The notes beneath the pieces were generated by a model. The model saw nothing but the letters and a program-made list of their open reading frames with translations, searched no databases and was not told where the DNA came from. This document shows positions 21,658-31,400 of a DNA stretch of 42,253 nt, piece by piece. Numbering within the stretch: the stretch's first letter is position 1; every line of letters begins with the position of its first letter. Origin of the DNA: a virus; the IMG/VR virus record IMGVR_UViG_3300033141_004276, positions 1-42,253 of that record, one strand, 5' to 3'. The translations under genes and the position numbers were made by a program.

Positions 21658-24600
21658 ATGAAAAAGGTTACAGTTACTTTAATAATATCTTTTTTTTTGA
21701 CTATTATATGTTTTTTATTATATTCAAGAGTTCCATATAGAATACCTGAAAAAGTTAAAATAAAAGAATTACCATTTCTTTTAAACACAAATTTTGATTA
21801 TTTATGGTATTATATAAATAAGAAATCTACTGGAACAACAACTAAAACTAAAAAAATGTGGGCGAGATATGTAAAAACAGAACAGGGATATGAACTTGAA
21901 GATGATGATGTTCAGGGACAATTATTTGAATTAGCCGATGAAAAATTATCCCGCTATCAATCACATCCTTTAAGATACAGAACTATGAAAGGGCATTTAT
22001 ATATAGAAAGCCCATATAATTTAAGTATTGGAGATAGTTTAATAGAAAGTTATACAGGTGAAGGTTATCCATTAACAATTAAAAGAAATAGTCCACAGAT
22101 AAGAATACAAGAACCTTCTGGAAATCAAGAGTATTATATTGAAGTAGATACAGATATTCTTACATTGAAAGGAAATAATAATAAAATAAATATAGATGAA
22201 GGGAGTAGTCAAATAAAACTTGAAACTTCTCAAACTACTTATGAATTTGAAAATCACAATCTTGATATTACAAACGATGGAGGACAAACAATAAATATAT
22301 GGGATAGTAATAATACTACAGAACCATTATTTAAAATAACTACTCCTGCTTGGTATCCGACAGAAGGCAATGGAAATCCTAAAGCCACAGTATTTGAAGG
22401 GAAGGAAAGTAGAATACAATTTAAAAATTATCTTGCTATTACAAATAATCTTCCTGACCCAAGTGGAGAAAATGATGAATATATAGTTTATATTGGAGGG
22501 GATGGTTTTTCTGCTTATTTGGGATATATAAATGCTGATGATAAATTTTATGTGTATACTGATGGAAGTTCTAAAATAAGCGGAAGTTTAGGACTTGGTA
22601 AAAAACCAAGTTCAAAGTTTGATTTTGTTAAATCTACTATAAAAGAACCTTATAATGCTTATGGTATAGCAAATTATCTTGTAACATTTTCTACCTGGTC
22701 AGGAGAAGGTGCGAGTTCTAAAAACTGGTATAGTGGAGATAATAGAAATTTATATTTACTTGTTAATCCATATTATAATATAGGAATTGGTGGAGAAGGT
22801 AGTAAATATTTTGATAGAAGATGGTATGGAAATAAACAACCAGCAGCAAGAATACATATTTTTACCGATAAAGCGCATACTCAATATAACTGGCAAAATG
22901 CTTTTAGAATTGAAGGAAGTAGCAATAGTATTATGTTGGGTTGGGGAACAAATGGACATAGTTATTTAAGAGGGATTGAAGGGGCGCATTCTAATATTTA
23001 CATTCAGGATAAAGCAAGTTTAGGAAGTGTGGCAATAGGAACTAATACCATTCAGGGAAAAGTTAATATTATTGGCGATACCTATATAAATGGAGTTCTA
23101 ATATCAACTTATGGAGTTATTTCAGGAACTGCTACATTCTCTCAAAATTCTGATAAACTTGATGATTATGATAGTTCTGATTTTCTATTTCTAAATCAGA
23201 GTTCTACTCAAACTATAATAAGCGGAATACCATTATTAAATAATACTCCTTTTGGAAATGCTGACTTAAAAAGTTTTGTCAATAAAGAATATGTAGATTT
23301 AGCAGTAACTTCTGCAGTAACTTCTCTTGGGGCAAGTTATTATATGTATGATGAAGATGACGCTACTGGATACAAGACCTGTTATTTGAATCCGTCAACA
23401 GGAACAGAAACATATATTGAAAAGGCAAGTTTGACGGATAATGATTACATAGGCGGTTGGATTTCTGCGGGAGATGAAGCCCCACAAAAACTTCTCAAAG
23501 GAGTTTACAATTGGTATCTCACAGCGGAGAAAACCACAGGGACGCAGGATTTAAGAATTTACTGGGTATTAGTAGAAAGAAAATCAGACACAACAGAAGT
23601 AGTCATATCAACAAGTTCAAATAGTAATTTAATTACAGATAAGGAAGCATATCTCATACCGTTGCAGTTAGATGAGGATTATATCCCCGATACAGGGAGC
23701 AGAATAGTAGGAAAACTTTATGCCGATGTTTCTGGAAATGGAAATGCTCCGACTATCAGAGTATATTATCAAGGCAATACTTCAAGCAGGTGGGAAATAC
23801 CAGCAAATAGCGAGATATTTCAAAATATATTTGTTCCTTATGAAAATGCGAAAAAAGACATTGACTTGAATGAAAGACAAATCACAAATGTAAGCACGAT
23901 AACATTCGCAGATGGGACATTTATGACCTCAACGTCCACTTTTGGCGGTGCTGGAGAAGAGACCGACCCTATATTTACAAGTTCCGCACCTATAACTTAC
24001 CTTTTTAAAAATGAAAAGGCAAACGATAGCGACAAATTGAATGGCAGGAATTATGACGCATTTGTTGATACTTATACATTTCAAGAAATAGGCGGGGAGA
24101 AAGTGTTTAATGCAATAACTATGAATGGAGAATTACAAGGTGATGGGAATCTTTTAGAGGATTTTTCTATATCAGCATTAAAATTAGTGGATGTTTTAGA
24201 TGCAAATGGGTTTAAAATCATAAATCATAGCACTTCTCCAACTTCAAATAGCGATGTTTCCACAAAAGGATATACCGATTATGCGATAAGACAAGCAACA
24301 GTTTCTCTTATTTCTACTGACGGTTTATCCGCAAACTGGGACGCTGGGGATTATCAGATACACATCTCCACAATCAGAGCCGATGGTTCAAAAGGTCTGT
24401 ATCTCCTTGACGACGGCGGAAACGGGATATATGTAGAAGATGGGGGAGAGGTTGGAATTGGGACGACAAATCCAAATGAATTATTAGTTGTAGGAGATGA
24501 TATAGGTTATGTTACTGGAAACAACGCTATAGTAATTGGGCAAAGTGGAAATACAAGGCCAGTTTTAATTATAGGAAACGATAGTAATAATTATGGAATA

Positions 24601-24930
24601 ATAGGCTTTAATAAAGCGCTTGATAATACAAATCCTCCTTTAGTATTTACAACTAAGGAAAGTGGAAATTTTTATGAGAATACTTTGGTTATAAAAACTG
24701 GCAACGTCGGCATTGGAGACACATCTCCTTCTTACAAATTAGATGTTACGGGCGACATTCACTGCACGGGAAAACTTACTTCTGACGGCGGTAATGACCC
24801 ACCGTATGTGCTTTATAACTATGAGACCAGACAGAGTATAATAGAGCGAGTAAAGAAAGAAGTAACTCCTGATAAATTAAACGGGGCAGTAATGTTTTAT
24901 AATGGTGAGGCAAATAGAATGACAGGGTAA
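21658..24930 (+). CDS. tail fibre/spike protein with N-terminal signal anchor
   Basis: 1090 residues in the uninterrupted frame. N-terminal MKKVTVTLIISFFLTIICFL is a signal or membrane anchor. Downstream are fibre-type repeats: 'GSLGLGKKPSSKFDF', 'SVAIGTNTIQGKVNIIGD', 'GEVGIGTTNP', 'GNVGIGDTSPSYKLDVTGDI'. The frame ends GEANRMTG at a TAA, but the next frame continues with a plausible C-terminus (24923-25183). Probably the receptor-binding fibre. The 3' third uses less AT-rich codons than the first, which suggests module exchange. Confidence 0.8.
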   Translation: MKKVTVTLIISFFLTIICFLLYSRVPYRIPEKVKIKELPFLLNTNFDYLWYYINKKSTGTTTKTKKMWARYVKTEQGYELEDDDVQGQLFELADEKLSRYQSHPLRYRTMKGHLYIESPYNLSIGDSLIESYTGEGYPLTIKRNSPQIRIQEPSGNQEYYIEVDTDILTLKGNNNKINIDEGSSQIKLETSQTTYEFENHNLDITNDGGQTINIWDSNNTTEPLFKITTPAWYPTEGNGNPKATVFEGKESRIQFKNYLAITNNLPDPSGENDEYIVYIGGDGFSAYLGYINADDKFYVYTDGSSKISGSLGLGKKPSSKFDFVKSTIKEPYNAYGIANYLVTFSTWSGEGASSKNWYSGDNRNLYLLVNPYYNIGIGGEGSKYFDRRWYGNKQPAARIHIFTDKAHTQYNWQNAFRIEGSSNSIMLGWGTNGHSYLRGIEGAHSNIYIQDKASLGSVAIGTNTIQGKVNIIGDTYINGVLISTYGVISGTATFSQNSDKLDDYDSSDFLFLNQSSTQTIISGIPLLNNTPFGNADLKSFVNKEYVDLAVTSAVTSLGASYYMYDEDDATGYKTCYLNPSTGTETYIEKASLTDNDYIGGWISAGDEAPQKLLKGVYNWYLTAEKTTGTQDLRIYWVLVERKSDTTEVVISTSSNSNLITDKEAYLIPLQLDEDYIPDTGSRIVGKLYADVSGNGNAPTIRVYYQGNTSSRWEIPANSEIFQNIFVPYENAKKDIDLNERQITNVSTITFADGTFMTSTSTFGGAGEETDPIFTSSAPITYLFKNEKANDSDKLNGRNYDAFVDTYTFQEIGGEKVFNAITMNGELQGDGNLLEDFSISALKLVDVLDANGFKIINHSTSPTSNSDVSTKGYTDYAIRQATVSLISTDGLSANWDAGDYQIHISTIRADGSKGLYLLDDGGNGIYVEDGGEVGIGTTNPNELLVVGDDIGYVTGNNAIVIGQSGNTRPVLIIGNDSNNYGIIGFNKALDNTNPPLVFTTKESGNFYENTLVIKTGNVGIGDTSPSYKLDVTGDIHCTGKLTSDGGNDPPYVLYNYETRQSIIERVKKEVTPDKLNGAVMFYNGEANRMTG

Positions 24931-25183
24931 TTTACTTGCTTCTGTTGAACCAATAACAAAAACATTTGAAGTAGAAGATAAATATTATTTTGATGATAAA
25001 GAAGGAAAAATAAAAGCAATAAAAGTTCCGAAGAAAAAGAAAGCAAAATATAAAATAAAAGAAGGAATAAAATTAGATAATAAAACAGGGCAATTCTATG
25101 TGGAAAAAGATACTTCAACAATAGTTCCAAAAGAAGAAGCAATAGAAGAAATAAAAGAAACAGAGGTTTTAAAATATGAATAG
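24923..25183 (+). pseudogene. out-of-frame C-terminal segment of the fibre gene
   Basis: An 86-codon frame, +1 relative to the fibre gene, opening QGNLLASVEPITKTFEVEDK and ending with a Lys/Glu-rich tail. It has no start codon or Shine-Dalgarno and begins where the fibre frame ends, so it is either a C-terminal extension reached by frameshifting (GGG TAA read as GGT) or the remnant of a mutation. Its stop overlaps the next start by 8 bases, as expected if it is translated. Confidence 0.6.
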
Positions 25184-25793
25184 AGTTTATAGAAAATTAA
25201 GAAAAGCAGATATTATGGTAATACAGAATAAGAAATTTGATTTAATCAGTTCAGGCATTCGCTGGTTTCAGAATGGTAAATCTTCTCATACTTGTTTAAT
25301 ATCTGATGTTAAAGGGCAAAAGCAAATAGAATATACTATTGGCGGATGTCAGGAAAGAGATATAAAAATCTATATGAATTATCCTCATAAGGTCTGGATA
25401 ATGAGAAAAATAGATTTAAGTTATAGAGAAAGAAATGAAATAGTTAAACAAGCAAAATTAGATATTGGAAAAAGATATGATTATTTGAGTTATATTATAT
25501 ATATACTTGTTATGGGGCTTAAAAAAATCGGTATAAATCTGGAAAGAAAATTTAATAACTTTATTCAGGCAAGGGATAAAGAAGTATGTAGTTCTGGAGT
25601 GGATAAATGGTATAGAAAAGCAGGACAGGATTTATTTCCCAATATAGGCGATAATATGGTAGTCCCTGATGATTTTCTGAAACATAAAAAATTAATAAAT
25701 ATATTTATACTTGATTTTGAGGAAGATTATTTTAGGATTTATGATAAAATAGAAAGTAGGATTATAACTAAAATTTATGAAAAAAATACTTGA
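25176..25793 (+). CDS. permuted NlpC/P60-like (YiiX-type) peptidase
   Basis: 205 residues. 'KADIMVIQN' and 'NGKSSHTCLI' carry the early His (H38), 'IEYTIGG' supplies an acidic residue, and 'GKRYDYLSY' precedes 'KEVCSSGVDKWYRKAG' with the likely catalytic Cys (C138). The His-before-Cys order is that of circularly permuted papain-like enzymes (YiiX/LRAT group). In a phage tail module it may cut peptidoglycan peptides or another amide at entry. AGAGG precedes the start. Confidence 0.7.
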   Translation: MNRVYRKLRKADIMVIQNKKFDLISSGIRWFQNGKSSHTCLISDVKGQKQIEYTIGGCQERDIKIYMNYPHKVWIMRKIDLSYRERNEIVKQAKLDIGKRYDYLSYIIYILVMGLKKIGINLERKFNNFIQARDKEVCSSGVDKWYRKAGQDLFPNIGDNMVVPDDFLKHKKLINIFILDFEEDYFRIYDKIESRIITKIYEKNT

Positions 25794-25818
25794 CAAAGTT
25801 ATAAAAAAATAGTATAAT
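25790..25818 (+). promoter_or_regulatory. rightward consensus promoter P6 before lysis genes
   Basis: TTGACA (25790-25795), 17 bases, TATAAT (25813-25818), a perfect consensus overlapping the 3' end of the peptidase gene. It gives the lysis and internal-protein genes their own start. Confidence 0.85.
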
Positions 25819-25835
25819 TAAATAGAGGAAGTAGT

Positions 25836-25873
25836 GTTTAAAAAGATAAAAAAGATTTTTTATTTATTTAAAC
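25836..25873 (+). promoter_or_regulatory. A/T-rich hairpin in holin leader
   Basis: GTTTAAA (25836-25842) pairs with TTTAAAC (25867-25873), with further A/T pairing inside (AAGATAAAAAA against TTTTTTAT). It lies in the leader of the putative holin just before GGAGGG. A timing role, as in structured holin leaders, is possible. Confidence 0.5.
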
Positions 25874-25887
25874 TATGGAGGGTAATT

Positions 25888-26205
25888 ATGAAAAAAATAT
25901 CAGAGAAAAATCAGGAAAATCAAGAGAAAATTGAAGTAAAAGTTGACGCTAAAATTAAATCTGGAGTAAAAACTTCTGAAATGTGGATTACAGTTGGAGC
26001 AATTGTTCTTAATGCTGTTTTGGCTGTGTTAGGGATTGTAAATCCTGCGTTGGCTTTAAAAATCATAGGAATTTTATCTACCATTTATACTATTGGCAGA
26101 GTTGCTGTAAAACTTACTTCTTCTAAAATTGATGATAAAATAATGGAAAAATTGGCTGAAATTTTGAAAAAAAATAAGGCAAATGTCGTATCTAAAAAAA
26201 AATGA
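25888..26205 (+). CDS. holin candidate
   Basis: 105 residues from the ATG at 25888, chosen for its GGAGGG site. A charged N-terminus (about 40 residues) precedes two hydrophobic segments, 'WITVGAIVLNAVLAVLGIV' and 'LALKIIGILSTIYTIGRVAV', joined by a short turn, then a basic tail. Two-helix topology, own promoter and the overlapping endolysin gene support a holin. No family-specific motif. Confidence 0.65.
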   Translation: MKKISEKNQENQEKIEVKVDAKIKSGVKTSEMWITVGAIVLNAVLAVLGIVNPALALKIIGILSTIYTIGRVAVKLTSSKIDDKIMEKLAEILKKNKANVVSKKK

Positions 26206-26566
26206 TTGGGAGTTAATTAAGAATTTTACTAAAGATGATTTTAAATGTCCTTGTTGCGGTAAAGTTAAAATGGATTTTGATATTGTTCATATTGTTGATA
26301 AATTAAAAGATGAATGTCCTACTATAAAAATAAATTCTGGATATAGATGTAAAAACCATAATGAAAAAGTTGGTGGAACTCCTAATTCTGCTCATTTAAA
26401 AGGATTAGCAGTTGATATAGGATATTCTTCAAATTACGAAAGAGCCATAATTTTAATTCATTTAATCAGAAATGTTGTAAGACCTATAAGAATAGGTATA
26501 GGAAAAAACTTTATACATTTTGATTTAAGTAGTAAATTTCCAAATCCGAGAGTTTGGTTGTATTAA
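26183..26566 (+). CDS. M15-family peptidase endolysin
   Basis: 127 residues. 'FKCPCCGKVKMD' precedes 'INSGYRCKNHNEKVGGTPNS' and 'AHLKGLAVDIG' (metal ligands H71 and D78 in HxxxxxxD), then 'GIGKNFIHFDL' with H112. This is the peptidase M15A (D-Ala-D-Ala carboxypeptidase-like) pattern. It cuts peptide cross-links of the cell wall at lysis. It has no signal peptide, so it depends on the holin, and its start overlaps the holin gene. Confidence 0.85.
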   Translation: MSYLKKNDWELIKNFTKDDFKCPCCGKVKMDFDIVHIVDKLKDECPTIKINSGYRCKNHNEKVGGTPNSAHLKGLAVDIGYSSNYERAIILIHLIRNVVRPIRIGIGKNFIHFDLSSKFPNPRVWLY

Positions 26567-26567
26567 A

Positions 26568-26699
26568 ATGAAAAAAGAAGAAAGAATGAAAGATTTAATT
26601 GAAAGAGTAGAAAAGACAAGTGAAGTTTTAAGCAAACTTATATTACATACAGTAAGAATAAAAGAGGATTTAAAGAAATATTTTCAGGAAGAAAAATGA
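26568..26699 (+). CDS. small coiled-coil protein in lysis cassette
   Basis: 43 residues, MKKEERMKDLIERVEKTSEV at the start, fully helical with a heptad pattern. The stop overlaps the next ATG (ATGA). No clear Shine-Dalgarno; coupling to the endolysin gene is likely. Function unknown. Confidence 0.55.
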   Translation: MKKEERMKDLIERVEKTSEVLSKLILHTVRIKEDLKKYFQEEK

Positions 26700-26917
26700 G
26701 AGAGTTTTTAGCAAATTTAAAAGATTTATGGATATTGGTTTTAATAGTATCTAACATAGGAAGTTGGGTTTATAGTTTTATAATGAGATTTAATGAAATA
26801 AGACATTTGAAAATAGATATTGACGATATTAAAAAGAAACTTGATTGGCTGGAGAAAGAAACTGCTGAACAGGGAGAAAGAATTGCGAGAATAGAAGGAA
26901 GATTAAACGGGAGGTAA
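26696..26917 (+). CDS. membrane-anchored coiled-coil lysis protein
   Basis: 73 residues. A transmembrane segment (LWILVLIVSNIGSWVYSFIM) is followed by a coiled coil (IDDIKKKLDWLEKETAEQGE). The layout fits small haemolysin XhlA-like or inner-spanin-like phage proteins. Position after the endolysin supports a lysis role, either holin partner or spanin. Confidence 0.6.
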   Translation: MREFLANLKDLWILVLIVSNIGSWVYSFIMRFNEIRHLKIDIDDIKKKLDWLEKETAEQGERIARIEGRLNGR

Positions 26918-26919
26918 AT

Positions 26920-27561
26920 ATGGCTCTTACTAATGAGTATTTGGAATTATATGATATTTTAACCAGAGGTATTGAAAAAGAAGGGAAAGAAGCAACAGAA
27001 CAATTATTAAGAAGTGCAGAAGCAAAAGGATTTGGAGTTCCCACTTTAAAAGAATTATCAGCAGGAGTAGGTGAAAAAGTAGCACAAAAAACTGCTGAAT
27101 TAGGGGCAAAATTAGGATTAGCACAAAGAGAAGAAAAAGTAAGGTTAGGAGAAGCAGAAAAATCAAGGAGATTTGCTAAATCACAGCAACTATTGTCTCA
27201 GGCATTTCAAGAAAAAATGGCACAGAAACAATTTGAAAGACAGAAACAACTTCTTGACTGGCAGTATGAAAAACAGAAACAGGAATTAAGAGAAGCACAA
27301 AAACGAGCAAGAAAAGCAGGTTGGTTACAATTTGGACTTTCAACTTTGACAGGTGCGGCAGCAACAACATTCCTTCCTTCTCTTTTTGGATTAACAAAAG
27401 AAATTACTATAAAAAAAGGAGAAAAAGAGGAAAAAAAGATAGTCCCAATAAATTTAATAAGTAGATTACTTACAGGTGGAATTTTAGGTTCTTCAGGACT
27501 TGCTTATTTATTAGGGCAACGATTAGCACCAAAAACTACACTTGAAGATTTATTTGGATAA
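26920..27561 (+). CDS. internal virion (ejection) protein candidate
   Basis: 213 residues. A long coiled coil (residues about 60-140, EKMAQKQFERQKQLLDWQYE) precedes hydrophobic stretches 'GLSTLTGAAATTFLPSLFGL' and 'LLTGGILGSSGLAYLLG'. This layout resembles T7 gp14-type internal proteins that insert into the envelope during DNA entry. GGGAGGT precedes the start. Confidence 0.65.
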   Translation: MALTNEYLELYDILTRGIEKEGKEATEQLLRSAEAKGFGVPTLKELSAGVGEKVAQKTAELGAKLGLAQREEKVRLGEAEKSRRFAKSQQLLSQAFQEKMAQKQFERQKQLLDWQYEKQKQELREAQKRARKAGWLQFGLSTLTGAAATTFLPSLFGLTKEITIKKGEKEEKKIVPINLISRLLTGGILGSSGLAYLLGQRLAPKTTLEDLFG

Positions 27562-27571
27562 GGAGAAAAAA

Positions 27572-28483
27572 ATGGCTTTACAAGTTCCAAAAGAATTATT
27601 TTTAACTGAAAGTGATGTATTATTAAATCTGCTTCAACAGATGAAACAATCCGCATTACAGGGATTTTCAGCAGAGGAACAAAAACAATTAGAAGGATTA
27701 AAAAATTTACTTGCTCTAAAAAGAACTATATTTACAGCAAAATTTTCTAAAGCAGAACCTTATGAAATTGTAAATGGAAAAGAAGTTCCTTTAGAACTGA
27801 ATAAATTATTAGGATTAGCACTTGGAGTAACTCCAGAGAAAATTGGAAAAATAGTGTGGAAACCGAGAAGAACAGAAGCAGAAAAAGTAACTCCATTAGG
27901 AATAGAAACACCATTAGCAAAACTTCGGGCTTTAGGTGAAATTGGTAAAGCAGAGATTAAACCATTTGACCCTATTACAAAAGGATTTGGAGAAGCGGAA
28001 CTATATAGAATAGGTAAAGAGATAAAAACTGAAGATGATTTAAAAGATTTTGTCTTCAATAAGTTAGGTATAACTCTTGATACTTTAAGAACAAGGCAAG
28101 GGAAAAAGTATTATAATAAAGCATTACAAAAATTGAATAGTATAATGAAAAGAAAAAAAGTAAAAAAAGAGGTAACAAAACCAAAACCAAAACAAAAGAA
28201 AAGTATTTTTACCAGAATAAAGAAATTTTTTACCGAAGAAAGCCCAACGGAATTAGAGAAATTAGAAAAAAAGGCAGAGAAAGCAAAAGAAATAGTTCCG
28301 AAAACAAGAGAACAAAAGTTAAAATCATTATCTAAGAAAACAGGGGGAAAAATATATATTTATCAGGTAGCAGATTATGAATTTTCTATTCCTGAGGAAG
28401 ATGTAAAAAAATTTTTATCAGATATGAAAAAACAAAATATAAAACCAAAATTAATAAAAGTTAAATTTGAAAAAGTTGAATGA
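27572..28483 (+). CDS. internal virion protein candidate
   Basis: 303 residues from the ATG at 27572 (AAGGAG upstream). A helical N-terminal half rich in Leu and Gln precedes a basic linker (VKKEVTKPKPKQKKSIFTRI) and a C-terminal alpha/beta segment (GGKIYIYQVADYEFSIPEED). It lies between two other internal-protein candidates and overlaps the giant gene (ATGA). No family recognised. Confidence 0.6.
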   Translation: MALQVPKELFLTESDVLLNLLQQMKQSALQGFSAEEQKQLEGLKNLLALKRTIFTAKFSKAEPYEIVNGKEVPLELNKLLGLALGVTPEKIGKIVWKPRRTEAEKVTPLGIETPLAKLRALGEIGKAEIKPFDPITKGFGEAELYRIGKEIKTEDDLKDFVFNKLGITLDTLRTRQGKKYYNKALQKLNSIMKRKKVKKEVTKPKPKQKKSIFTRIKKFFTEESPTELEKLEKKAEKAKEIVPKTREQKLKSLSKKTGGKIYIYQVADYEFSIPEEDVKKFLSDMKKQNIKPKLIKVKFEKVE

Positions 28484-31400
28484 ATTTAAAATCGGATATT
28501 ATCAAAAAATGGGATGGGAAAAAAATTGCTATTTCAGATGATATTATAAAAAAATGGAGTGGGAAAAGAATTACTGAAAAATTAAAACCTGTTTCTCAAA
28601 AACCTTTTGAAACTCCGCTGGCTGAAGAATTTAAAAAACCTGAAAAACCGATTAAAATTCAATTAGAATGGACAAAACCTGAAAAAGAAACTATTATAAG
28701 AGCAGTTAGGAAAGAAGAAAAATTTAGAGATTTAACAGAAAAGGAAAAAGAAACAGCAGATTTATTAAGAGAAATAAAATATTTAAAAAACAATGCTCCA
28801 TTTGAAGTTAAAGCAAAAGCATTTACTACTCAAGTTATAAGAAATAGTCCTGTAGGAATTATAGGAAGAATTATATCTGGCAAAAAATTTGATGAATATA
28901 TTGAAAGAGATAAGGCAATAGAATATGCTTTTCCATATTATGCTATGGCAGGTCAATACGCTGGAGAATGGGCTTCTTTAATAACTACTGGTAAAATATT
29001 AGGAAAAATTCCTATAAAATTGACGGGAAAAATGTTACCAACAGTATTTGAAAAAGTTTCTACTCCAATATTAGCGGCTATAACTGGTTCTGCTTCTGGT
29101 GGTGCTATTTTTGGCATTTCTCAATTAGCAGAAGAAATTGCTAAAGCAAGAGAAGAAAAAAAAATTGATGTATTAAAATCAGCAAAAAGAGTAGCAGAAA
29201 GTTCTTTAATGGGGGCAGGATTAGGTTCTTTATGGGCTATTGAAAATCCTATAAAATCTATTGTAGCAAGTTCTGTTTATGGAGCAGGAATAAATTATCT
29301 TTTTAATAAGGACTATAAACAATCTGCTATATCAGGACTTATGTTTGGTCTTTTAACTGCTGCTACTCATAAGAATATGTCAAAATTATTAAGAGATATA
29401 GCATATCAAAGAACTATAGATGGAGTAAAAACTTATATTAAATTGAAAAAGCCTAAAGCACCAGATTGGGAAGTAGAAGTTCTTTCAAGGGAATTTTTAA
29501 ATGATATGTTAATTAAGAATAATCTTGCTAAGGTAGAAGGAAAAGAACTAATATTTAAAGATAATTTGACATATAAACATTTTGAAAGTGCTACAAAAAA
29601 TGTAATTAAAAATATAGATAAATTATTATTTAATATATCCAAACAAGCAAAAGTAAGCACAGTAAAACCTATTCCAAAACAGAATATTAAAGACATAGTA
29701 GAAAAAGCAGGTGGCAAATTTCTTGGAGTAAAAGACAATTTAGTTTATTTCAACGAACCAAAAACAAAATCTACTCTTGCTTTGCCTGTGAATGAAGCAA
29801 ATTTAGAAAATATTAAGAATAGAATAATTGAAACTCAAAAGAAAGTTGAACCTCAAAAAAAAGTTGAAAAACCTAAAATGACATTTGAAGAAATACAGCA
29901 AAAAGAAAAACTTATGGGACAACTTAAATCAGAACCTCTTAATTATCCTCAAAGTGCTATTGAAAGAATGAGTTTAAAAACAGCAAAAGAAATTATAGAA
30001 AAATCTATACCTTATAAGAAAGTCAGTATATTGCCAGATGGAAGTTATAAAATTATAGAGAAACAACCTGAAGAAAAAGAAATATCTAAACCAAGTGTTT
30101 CCAAAAAGGAACAGGTTGAAATGAAAGAACCGTGGGAAATGACAAAAGAGGAGTATAAAAATTTGCCGATAGAACAATGGGGGGAAATTACAGGTTTTGT
30201 GGAATATAGTAAGTTATCGCCAAAGATAAAAAAAGTAGCACAAGAAAAATATCTTAAAGAAACTGGAGATATAGAAGGAGCAAATCCTAAAAGCGAAGAA
30301 TTTATATTGGATAAATTTATTTTTGATAAGAAAACAGGAGAAATTTTTAGCGATGATTATCCATCACATAAAGAAGAGGTAGAATGGGCTCTTAAACAAG
30401 GCAAACCAGTCCCTGCCGAAATCCTTAAAGATTATCCTGATTTGGTAGAAAAATATAAAGCGAAACAGGTTGTTTCGCAAATTGAAAGTGTTAATAAAAT
30501 AAAGGATATTCGTGAATATATTAAAGCAAATTATAAAGGAATTTCTGAAAATGATATAAATATAATAGAAAAAGATATTGGGACTTTAACAAACAAATAT
30601 TCAAAGTATTTAAAATCACCGCAGACTGACAAAGATGAGTTATTATCTGCGTCTTTTATAGGATTAGATAAAGCATTAAAGACCTTTGATAAAAGCAAGG
30701 GGGCTTCTTTAAGGACGCATATAAACAATTATATTAAAGGAGAAATAAGGGACTGGTTATCTGAAAATGAGAATTTAATAAAAGTTAATAGAACTTATGA
30801 GAGCAAAATAAAGAAGGCAATAAAGCAATTACAGAATGAAGGGATAGAACCAACAATAGAGAAAATATCAGAATTAAGCGGGATTAAAAAAGATACTGTA
30901 AGAGATATAATTGAAGTAAGAAATATAATTTCTGAAATGGTTGATGAAGAAGAAGGAGTAAGAAAAATAGAACAGATAAAAGAAGAAAAACCTACTCCAG
31001 AAGAAGCAGTTGCTAAAGAGGAATTAGTTACCAGATTAAAAGAAGAAATTTCAAAATTATCTAATAAAGAAAAGGAAATATTTGAGGCTTTTAGTGAAGA
31101 TAAATCTGTATCATATATATCTAAAAAAGTAGGTATTTCTGAAGAAGAAGCAGTTAATACTTTGAAAAATGTCAGAAAAAAACTAATAAAAAATTTAGAA
31201 TTAGAAGATTTGATATATATGGATTATGCTATTGGAAGTAAGGAAATTAAAAAGAAAGAAGAAAGAGGAAGCATAAGATTTAAAAAGATAATTGAGTTAG
31301 ACCAAGCGAAAATAAAATCAAAAAAGTCACTAAAGGAAAAAGAAAATATATTTAAAAAGTATATAGAAGAACTTTTTTCATTTTATCCAGAATTAAAAAA

